Origin: Boletus sp. NGJ
Lineage: Eukaryota; Basidiomycota; Agaricomycetes; Boletales; Boletaceae
Assembly (NCBI GenBank): GCA_019096195.1
Contig: JAGTXK010000038.1
Span: 62,001-126,000, forward strand
Direction of reading: 5' to 3'
DNA length: 64,000 bases
Every line of letters begins with the position of its first letter. The first letter of the stretch is position 1. The notes beneath the pieces are model-generated. The model searched no databases and had not been told where the DNA came from. It worked only from the letters and a program-made list of their open reading frames with translations. This document shows, piece after piece, positions 46,770 to 55,292 of this stretch. Position numbers and translations under genes: made by a program.

Positions 46770-47461
46770 TGTAGGTGTGGGGGGAGTCCGAAGGCAGCTT
46801 GAAAAAGAAGACGGCAGGAAAGACCGCGCACCGTCGCGAAGTGGAAGAGTCAAAAATAGAAACTGGAGGATAACTTCCCTACTACAGAAAGATGGTGCAC
46901 ACTAGGAAAGTCGAGATAAATCCTAGCTATCACACCTATGTGACGTTGCCAGTGATCATGCGAACCGGGGTACACTATTGTAGTACCAACGTACGCTCTG
47001 GTCGACAACCACCAGAGAAGTGGGGCTAGTGCTCTATGCCTGATAGCAACGTTACCCTAATTTATTATGCTGGACAGGCATATAGACGAGCGCTTCGACG
47101 AGTGCTCTACTCGAGTGCTTCACATGCACCAGTGGGTTCCCCTAAACCTGGGGTCCAGTATGGGGTGAGCGGCGGCAAAGAGCCCATGCGCTCGGAAGGT
47201 GGATGGAAGGATGGGAACAGTGACTCCTAACTCCTTATTGTCACTCGCAGCTGCGATGAGACTCCACGCTTGCAACCACTTTAATAAGCTGGGATTATGC
47301 GTAGCGCTAACGGAGGGTCGCGGTTCCTCTGGAGCTAGATGCGGGGAGTGTTGGGGTCGAAACGGGAGCGGTACTAGAGAGCAAAAAGTTTGCTCTGCTA
47401 GGCAAAAAGTGATGTAGATGGGAGGAAGTGTCCAGAGGCGAAGAGCCCGGGGACAAGGTAG

Positions 47462-47474
47462 TAGTCTTGGAATT
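47462..47474 (-). promoter_or_regulatory. Primer-binding site; fits Tf1/sushi-type self-priming
   Basis: Directly after the 5' LTR the sense strand reads AATTCCAAGACTA. The exact reverse complement, TAGTCTTGGAATT, occurs inside the LTR (sense 47551 to 47539), about 33 nt after the TATA box, which is where a transcript would begin. In the Tf1/sushi group the 5' end of the mRNA folds back on the binding site and primes reverse transcription. No plain tRNA 3'-end complement starting TGG is seen here. Confidence 0.7.
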
Positions 47475-47832
47475 TGAAAGAGAAAAGACCTTAATATCCT
47501 TAGGGGCGCGAAGAGCGCTATCCACAGGAGAGAAAAGGAATTCCAAGACTAAGGAATACAGGTGTTGGTACACTACCTTATATACGTAGGGAGATGTGTA
47601 TGGACCAGCTTAGGGCCGGTCGTGGAAACTGCTAGAATGTTCCATATGACGTATGGTGACATAGTGGGGTCTAGACTGTTCTAAGGGTATTGGATTGTGA
47701 CGTAGTCTGACTAATGTATGACATATGGTATAGGTGTAAGGCCTAGGCGTGGGATGACTATGTAATCGTTTGTGGGATCGATAAGTGTTAGCTAACTATG
47801 ATAAATGGAAAGAAAATGTCTAGGTCGTTTCA
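47475..47832 (-). repeat. 5' LTR of the chromovirus, 358 bp
   Basis: Ends are TG...CA. It holds the promoter: TATATAAGG in the sense strand at about 47584-47576. Confidence 0.95.
47578..47584 (-). promoter_or_regulatory. TATA box in the chromovirus 5' LTR
   Basis: Sense TATATAA, 33 nt before TAGTCTTGG, the likely 5' end of the genomic RNA. Confidence 0.6.
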
Positions 47833-47837
47833 ATATG

Positions 47838-48962
47838 GTGGCACGGCAGTGGAAAAAGAATGTCACCAGTGATGAGGTTGTATGGAGGAAGGGTGGCAGT
47901 GAGGTAGGGCTGCCACATTAGATAGGAGAAAGGGATGGTGATGAGGCAAGGCCACAGCATCAGATAAGCAGAGAGTAGGGAAGGTGGATAGAAGGGTTGG
48001 TGGAGGGTAGGAAGGCCAAAAGGGTGGGTGATGCAGGTGGTACACAAACAAAGGTTCATAGGTTAGTGAAAGGCGAGGTTTATGGAGAGAAACACAGACC
48101 TGCTGGCTAGATGTCTGCTCATTGTGTTGTTGACCTTCCATGCAACACTATTCATTAGCACATCGTTGATGACTGAGATGTCATAGACTTTGCCATTGTT
48201 AGCTTTGAGGTCATCATATCATTGGCGGCAGACATGTGCAACATATGTGAGGGTGATGAGGTCACTATTGATTGTCATTCACTGGGGGTGGCTTTCCAGA
48301 TTCCAGAAAAACATGGCCAGCACATTGATGTGTTTCTTCAGCCACAATGCCTGCTTTAAATGGTGGAGGAATGATACTCTAATCTAAAGGAATTTACCAA
48401 ATGATAGCTGGTGGTTAGTGCATGCATTTTGGGATATCTTAACAGAGGCCACAGATCTGAGCATGAGAATGTCATTGGTGCTTACAAGTCTGAATATATC
48501 ATCTGCTGATGATCTAATGTGTTTGGCAGCATCAGTGCACCCTTCCTGGAAAAAGTACCAAAGCTCAATGAAATCAAAGGTGGAGATTTTGTGCAGGGCA
48601 TATTGGAAGGGCCTGTTGATGGCAATGCTGGGTGGGGGTACACCTACATTGAAGTTGTTCATTTTGAGCTTTTTCTTTTCTGCATCTCGCTTCTCTTTCT
48701 CCACCTCCTCTTCAACAAGCCTGCATGCTTCTTCTTCTCTGGTTTGCCTTTCATTTGCTGCGTGCTCCTTCTTTAGTTGCTCAGCCCACTGATGATCAAG
48801 CCATTCTTCGACTCTGCGATTATGATCATCATCTCATGCCTCATTTAGCCAGAGGACTACATCTTCCTGGTCCAGTTGGTGTGTATCCATGATGGCTTTC
48901 CTAACAAGGCAAAAGGCTGCCGAGGTGAAATTGGGCTGCTCTTTGTTGGTGGGGTTGACCAT
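47838..48962 (-). pseudogene. DIRS-like retroelement: gag-like protein
   Basis: Starts MVNPTNKEQPNFTSAAF at 48962. A charged coil region (RQTREEEACRLVEEEVEKEK, ~48700-48770) precedes the core STFDFIELWYFFQEGCTDAA (~48540-48600), SVASVKISQNA (~48425-48460), LKKHINVLAMFFWNLESHP (~48290-48345) and VISDV/INDVLMNS-like text (~48160). It resembles the protein encoded upstream of the reverse transcriptase in Agaricomycete DIRS-like elements. A TGA follows LWLNEA at about 48836. The 47838-48150 part is low-complexity. It continues across the chromovirus into 40674-39416. Confidence 0.6.
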
Positions 48963-49337
48963 AGCAATGGTGATAGGTTGGTGAGTGAAAAGGTGAAACC
49001 AGGAAAATGAGTGTGAGGCAAGTTGGATGAAAAGAGTGATTGGTTGGTTGCAGTGTGCAACAACAGAAAGTGAGGAGGGAGCAAAACTGGACAAGCAGAA
49101 CAGTAGTGGCATGAAAGGAAGAGGAACATATGCAGCTTACCTGTGCTCATCCAAAGACTAAGCTCTGGGGCTGCTTTCATGCCTTACTGTGCCACAGAGC
49201 CACACATTTCCCCTAAAAATGCTATACATTATGCAATATGCAATTTCCCTGCTAACCAACTCAGGAAATGGTCCAAGCTGATGCAAAATTAGAATTATGC
49301 ATCACGAAGTCATGCACTATGAGAACTTCAACTGTAC

Positions 49338-49530
49338 TAGTCAGGTGACGTAAGAAGGGAACATTATCGAAGGGTCTTATGAGATGCAACATAGGCCACT
49401 GATGTGGCACTACGACACGAGCACGAATAAATGGGGAGTATTCTCTGATACTAGTCGAGTGACGTGTGGTAAGAAGGGAACATTATCGGAGGGGCTTGTG
49501 AGATGCAACATAGACCGCTGACGTGGCACC
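49338..49530 (+). repeat. Two direct copies of an ~80-bp unit, ~110 bp apart
   Basis: CTAGTC...GTGACG...TAAGAAGGGAACATTATCG continuing to GATGCAACATAG occurs at about 49338-49410 and again at about 49457-49531. The second copy has a few extra bases. No gene is supported in 48963-50347; a (GAC)n-rich coding-like stretch occurs at about 50005-50060. Confidence 0.6.
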
Positions 49531-50806
49531 ACTGGCAGTGAAACATGAGGAAACAAGCGACAAGAGAAAGAACAGCCGGTTGTGGAGTTGCAGCTCACGT
49601 TCCATGTCGAATACATTCGGCCACACATAGAACACATGAAGAGTCCATGATGAGGTGTTGTTCAGCAGCAACGGCATGAGGAAAGGCACAAGTTAGAGCA
49701 CCAATGGCGGCAGGTGCGGGAAGAAGATCATACAATCAGGTCTCCAACGGCGGCGGCAGTAGGGCAGAGAGTGAGGAAAAACTGTTGGCAACCTCAGATA
49801 TGATGACGAAGGAAGTGAGAAGAACGAATGGGGTGACAATACAAGGGGCGACGACGACGACAGGTGTAGGCAGTTGACTGTAAAAAAACCGGATGTCGAA
49901 CAGGCGACAGTGGCAGCTACAGCTTGCGCCCGGCGTTGAATGCATGCCAGCAACGCCCAGAACGCATCAAGACGTCTCCAACGAGGGGTCAGTTGGCGGC
50001 GGCGGGAGGGCGGGGTCATGACGACGCCGGGGACGACAACGACGACGACGAGTGTGGGACCATGGGCGTTGACGTCAAGGAACACCAGATGTTGCCGAGT
50101 GTAAAGCTTTATCCAAATATGGCAAATATTGAAGACACGTCATGACAGCCTTCTCCTAAGCGGACACGTGACCTGGTTGGCGACTACTAACCCGTTCCTA
50201 ATCTTTGTCCTGAGTCCCTAGTAGTGAACCGCAGGGTGCTAACCACGGTGCTCACAAAAGTGCGATAAACAAGTTTAGTAAGTGCTACCTCATGTGTAGC
50301 AGTAACAGTTTATTGACTTACAAGTGTGGGAATGATAGGTGTCGGCTCAGGCTGCACACTGTAACTACCCGGCAAGCCTTTGCGCTGCATGATTGCTGAT
50401 TACTTATCAGGTCCGACCGCCACTCATGTAGCGGCTTTTGCCTACATAACGTTTGGTTTATTGGGCTTTCACTTTGGGAAGGCACGAGGCGATTTAGACC
50501 CATTCGGGTAATCAATATGTCACCTCTAGGTGCGGGTGAGGTTCGGAAAGATATTCCACGTACGATATTTGGATGCTTTTATGTGATCACTCTTGTCTTT
50601 GGCGAATGTCTGAGGACGTGCGGGGATATTGCACTGCGATATGGGGATATGTAGTACGTCGGAGCTGTCGTGTCATCCTTTCCGGATTCCACTCAGCCAT
50701 TTTTCCTGCGCCACTGTTTCAGCTGCTTCTTGATTGTGTAACTTTTGGGTCATAAGAGTGCAGACCGCATGTCACTGCCGAGAAATCTTGGGCCATTCTC
50801 GAAGGA

Positions 50807-50813
50807 TATATAG
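50807..50813 (+). promoter_or_regulatory. TATA box of SDR copy B
   Basis: TATATAG, 60 bp upstream of the start codon, conserved with copy A. Confidence 0.5.
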
Positions 50814-50866
50814 TCGACCGGGATGGCAACTGATCACATTCATCTTCCACCCATTCTCTCGAACGC

Positions 50867-52060
50867 ATGTCTATCGCCAAAGGGATTGCCCTCGTCACGG
50901 GATCCGCCCAGGGTATTGGGCGTGGCATTGCACTTCGTCTTGCCAGGGATGGGTTCGATATCGCGCTAAACGATGTCTCATCCAAAGGTGATCAGCTGCG
51001 TGCTGTCGCCAACGACATCGAGAAGATTGGTCGAAGGACGCATTTGGTTCCTGGAGATGTGGCCGTCGAGGGAGAAGTCAAAGGAATGGTACGGGGCGTC
51101 ACGGAACAGCTCGGAGGGCTGGATGTCGTGAGTACTCCGATTCAGATGCTATCGCACTCCACTCCTCACTCTTCATCCTAGATGGTAGCAAACGCAGGGA
51201 CCGCAATACTACCAGGCTTGCTCTCCAGTAAATTTACTCACCAGCTTTCCGTAGCTTGGGCTGACAGATTTTGTAGCTGAGCTAGAAGTGTGGGAACGAG
51301 TCATGGCTGTCAATGCACGTGGGACTTTCTTGTGCTATAAATATGCAGCAGCACAGATGATAGCACAAGGACGTGGCGGGCGAATCATCGGCGCGAGTTC
51401 TACCGCTGGAAAGATTGGAAACCCCTTATCTTGCGCGTATTCCGCCAGCAAATTCGCTATCAGAGGCCTGACACAGACCGCCGGTGGGGATCGCACTTTT
51501 ATTGTCTTGCTCTCGATTGAAATACACTATCACACCAGCGCTGGAACTTGGGCGTTACAACATCACGGTGAATTCGTATGCTCCCGGTCTCATTGACACC
51601 CCATTGAGTACGTGTCGGCCCAGTGTTTTGTCGTTGAACCAGGATTAAAATCTGGACAGCGGCTGAGTTAATGGCACCTGGTGGAGAGCTTGCGAAGGGG
51701 GACCCAGAATTAGTCCAATGGATCATGGACGTGAGTTGTCCCATCTCTCGCAGCGCATGCTCTCTCATTGCACCAATCCTATTCGTACACCATCCATAGT
51801 GTGTGTCCAGGAGACCCATCAAACACAATGGTCGGCCAGAAGATGTCGCAAGTCTCGTGAGTTATCTTGCCTCGAAGGAGTCACACTTCATCACCGGCGA
51901 GTATCCATTTGTCGTCTCTTTCACGTGCATTTACTGACATTCGTTTGGTCAGGACAATGTGTAAGTTTTAGTGTATTTGTTGAATTGGATTTGAGTCGGA
52001 ATAGCTTGCTCAACGGACTTGCAACAGATTTCTGTGGATGGCGGAATAGTCATGTCCTGA
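50867..52060 (+). CDS. Short-chain dehydrogenase/reductase (acetoin-reductase-like SDR), copy B
   Basis: Near-identical paralogue of the gene at 8620, with all eight exons and seven introns at the same offsets: 50867-51127, 51182-51227, 51277-51483, 51539-51607, 51660-51730, 51800-51896, 51953-51960 and 52028-52060. It encodes 263 residues with TGSAQGIGRG, VANAG, MAVNARG, IGASSTAG and YSASK. Substitutions I see include Lys to Ile just after VANAGTA and Ile to Val before MAVNARG; the most changed part is around exon 4 to exon 5 (PGLIDTP, ELMAPGG). No defect is seen. It lies upstream of a decayed third SDR and the full-length AFR, all in the same direction, which suggests a shared pathway. Confidence 0.9.
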
Positions 52061-52574
52061 GATGAATTATGAGGGATGGGTGCTGGAAGATTGTACCCTG
52101 TATAGTGGATTTCATGCAGATGGTTTTGCAAAAAAAGTTGATCCTATGTAACCATCCATCCAATCGGAGAGCATTCAAGTTGTATCAATGGTCTTCACCT
52201 GCGCAGATTACTTGTTCAAGATGACAACACTAAATGACTACTATTTCGGGTTCAACCAAACTTGGCGAAGTCATAGTATTTGCTGAAACCAAGCAAAGTT
52301 TGCGCTGTGCTACAGCGGAACTCTAGTGAACAATTGCAGATGCTCTTGGATCCTCTATGCAGGTACGTATCATTTCACGTTCGCGAGCATTCTCGCTGTT
52401 CCTGCAACGAGGCAATGGCATAGGGTCATCCACTGGCACAGTGACAGATCATGATGCTATGCTTGAAGAGTGCCAATGTCAATAAGTGACTTTCGTGAGG
52501 ATGTAGACTCAACCCTGGCGACCATTTACCAACCATAACATTAAATTTAGCTTTTCACCTCCCTCTGGAGCATC

Positions 52575-53630
52575 ATGTCGATTGCAGCGGGGGTTGTACT
52601 CTGGATCTGCCCAAGATCATGGACGTCGTCTCGCGCTTCGTATTGCTCGGGTTGGATTCGATATCGCTCTGAACGCCGTCTCGTCTAAATGTGATCAGCT
52701 ACGTGCTGTCGCGGACGACATCGAGAAGCTCGATCGAAGAACATTGTTCCCCGTGGACGTGGCTGTAGACGAGGACGTCAAAAGAATGGTGCAAGACGTC
52801 GCCAAGGAACTCGGGGGTCTGGATGTCGTGAGCACCATGCTCTACCAGAGTGAAAGGTGTTCATAAATGATTCCTCCGCAGCTAGCTATAGTAGCGAACG
52901 CCGGAATAGTTGAACTAATGCTCTTGATGTCTAGTAGTAGGCCATACATGCTAATTGCTCGCTCTGCAGTCGACACGATGGCGTTCCGCACCCAAATTAG
53001 ATGAATTTTTGAGCGGGTCATGGCCGTTATGCGCGTGGCCCTTTCTGGTATTACAAGCATGCAGCACAACAGATGATCAAACAAGGACGCGGAGGGCGGA
53101 CCATCGGCGCGAGCTCCATCGCTGGAAAGTTAGGAAACCCCTTACCTGCTGCGTCTGCTGTCAGAGGTCTTACATGAACTGCTGGTAAGCAGGGTGATTT
53201 GGTCATCTTCCCCTTAACTGGGATGGTTGCTGAATGAATCAGCACTGGCGCTTGGCCCATACAAACATCACAGTTAACTCCTACGCTCCCGGTCTCGTCA
53301 AGACGCCAACGAGTGAGTGTCAATGAAGTATCTTGTCCTGAATGAGACTAGATCTGGACAGCGGCTGACATCTTCGATAGTGTTGGAGGCTTTGCGAAAG
53401 CTGATTCGGAACTGCTCGACTCATGGAGGAGCATGAGTTTTCCCCGTCTGCCGGGTGTCGCTGCACGACTCTATTCTCGTACTACCCGGCGTACCGCACG
53501 GCCACGAGAGTCCTCAGATATAATAAGCAGCCTTGTCAGCTACCTCGTCTCGAAGGAAGTACACATTATCACTGGCAAGTATTCATCCACTACATGTTAA
53601 CCTGCTTCCCTGTCGGCCCGAAATGACATG
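52575..53630 (+). pseudogene. Third SDR copy, decayed
   Basis: A diverged paralogue in tandem after copy B. Start MSIAAGVVL at 52575, then a short deletion shifts the frame just before the cofactor loop. Later parts are recognisable: GFDIALNAVSSK, KELGGLDV, VANAG-like text at ~52893, GRTIGASSIAGK (~53095-53130), SYAPGLVKTP (~53278-53305) and SLVSYLVSKEVHIITG (~53535-53580). The YSASK catalytic segment is missing: GNPLPAASAVRGL runs straight across it. It is non-functional. Confidence 0.85.
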
Positions 53631-54354
53631 CTCAGTGAACGTGACAACATTGTATAATTTGTATTAGCGTCTATAGAGGAAATTTGGGCATTATGATCTG
53701 GATGTCCTACTTTACCTTGAATTATGAATATAAGGCAGGATTCAGATCTCAGTGAGTGTAAGCGGACTATTAGCGAGAATCACTGATACACCAGCACGGC
53801 AGATGTGGGAATGCGTGATTAGTGTACACTACGTAAACTGAGCCCTACGTTATCATTCCAACATCGGATCGGTGAGAGTGAAGGCAAAAATAACCACTCT
53901 ACATGTAAGAGCTGCTAATGACTAGTGTTGTGCCATGTCCGACTCTTCGTGTTTACCCGTGCAACTGACACAAAAGTCATTATTTAACAAGTATTGGAAC
54001 CAGCAATCATTTTGTCTTCTGTCCATGTAGAACCTTGTGGTCAGTTTTGTTCATTTGTTAATCTTTCATTGTGACCCGCCGCCGAAGCCCAAGTAAATTA
54101 TAGTCTTTTTTTTCACTTGTCGCACATACAGTACTATGGAGCGGGTTTCCCGAGGAGTTCATTTGACCCCTGATACTAATCAAGCACAACGGTCAGCTTT
54201 ATTTAGTCACTGAGATTCCGCTGGGAGAACGAAGAGTATCGGCCGTTCGTGTTGATCGGACTCCCCTTAGGCTAGTACGCACGAAGGGATCCGAGTCACC
54301 GCTGGCAACATTCAATATAAATTGTGGGCCTGTGGCGCATTCGGCAGCCCTCTG

Positions 54355-54970
54355 TTTGCGTCCGTTTCGTTTCGTTTTACCGTTTGGAAACGGACGACAC
54401 GCACATTCGAGCCTATTTCATTTCAAAGCAGCGTTCCGGCTCTCGTTTCACTTTGAATAGTTTCTATGATATGCTTGGTGCTGATCAGTGTGCCTACTGT
54501 GACATGACGGGCATCGACAAAGAGAACACCTTTTGTTTTGGCTCGCTCGCTCTATGTGCAAAGGCCTGTGAGAATTCGAAACGAAACGAAACGGACGCAG
54601 ACGAGCGAAACGGGCTTTATGTAAGAGCAGCACCTCCAAACTTCGGCTAAGCTGGGCCCCGGCAGAAAGTTGGCATCGCTTGAGTACATACTGTAAGTCT
54701 GTAACTGGGTAAATGACCTGTGCGTCTGTCATGCAAGCACTGCCGCATTTGCTCAAGCTTTGGCTTTAGCTTCAAGAAAAATTCTCATAATGTATACTAA
54801 TGTTTGGTAGTTGTTTTTGCCGAGAGTGTAGGAAATGCTAATATACATTATGAAAAAGTCGACTGTATTGTGAAATAAGAGAGCATGACAGCTGCTCTGA
54901 AACAAAACAGACTTCCAAACGTGCTTGTCCGTTTCCAAATGGTAAAACGAAACGAACAGACGCAAACGGT
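54355..54970. mobile_element. MITE-like element with ~100-bp imperfect inverted repeats
   Basis: The left end GTTTGCGTCCGTTTCGTTTC and the following CGTTTTACCGTTTGGAAACG recur inverted at about 54928-54970. Weaker matching continues inward for ~100 bp. A third, shorter inverted copy of the end lies at 54573-54603. The 108-codon frame at 54324-54650 overlaps the repeat and is not supported as a gene. I could not fix a target duplication. The rest of 53631-55292 shows no gene. Confidence 0.5.
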
Positions 54971-55292
54971 CCGTCTAAGGCATGTTGAATAAGTTCTTGA
55001 ACATGTCACTCACTCGGTCTGAGTCATCAATCCTCTCTAGATCAGTCCCGTAACCAACATGGATCCATCAATATTGATTGCGCCTCTCTGACTGATCTAT
55101 TTTGACAGTGTACCTGTGTGATCGCCCGGATGAACTGAAACCGGCCACCGGGTCTATCATAGAACGTTCCCTGCTATAGAGACCTCATTCACATGGTACT
55201 AGTTTCATCTGGTCCCGCACTCAAAATAAAAGGTCAGGCAGAATGGCCACTCATCTCGCAATTACACCCTAGCTTCATCGAGACCCATAATC

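Larger units (their letters stand above)
40675..47832 (-). mobile_element. Complete Ty3/gypsy chromovirus, 7158 bp, TSD ATATG
   Basis: LTRs of 357 and 358 bp bound gag and pol on the minus strand, with a perfect 5-bp target duplication ATATG (40670-40674 and 47833-47837). The structure is complete: 5' LTR at 47475-47832, primer-binding region at 47462-47474, gag, pol with protease, RT, RNase H, integrase and a C-terminal chromodomain, polypurine tract at 41032-41044, and 3' LTR at 40675-41031. Coding parts carry eleven TGA stops and several small indels, so it cannot move by itself. It is inserted in a DIRS-like element. LTR identity of about 98% suggests a fairly recent insertion. Confidence 0.95.
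50348..52080 (+). repeat. Segmental duplication, copy B (pairs with 8187-9836)
   Basis: Same gene with nearly identical introns. The upstream part has a ~60-bp insertion relative to copy A (about 50400-50460) and further small indels. Confidence 0.9.

Noticed and set aside
40675-47832. TGA as a recoded (read-through) codon in the chromovirus
   Set aside because: TGA is the natural stop of the SDRs, the AFR and a Tc1 transposase in the same window. The stops are many, scattered and shared with unrelated dead elements, and the same copy lost a catalytic Asp.
8620-52060. SDR duplication by retroposition
   Set aside because: All seven introns and upstream sequence are shared by both copies, so the duplication was at the DNA level.
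54324-54650. 108-codon plus-strand frame as a gene
   Set aside because: Both its ends overlap inverted-repeat sequence of the MITE-like unit, and the product is shaped by the CGTTTC repeats.
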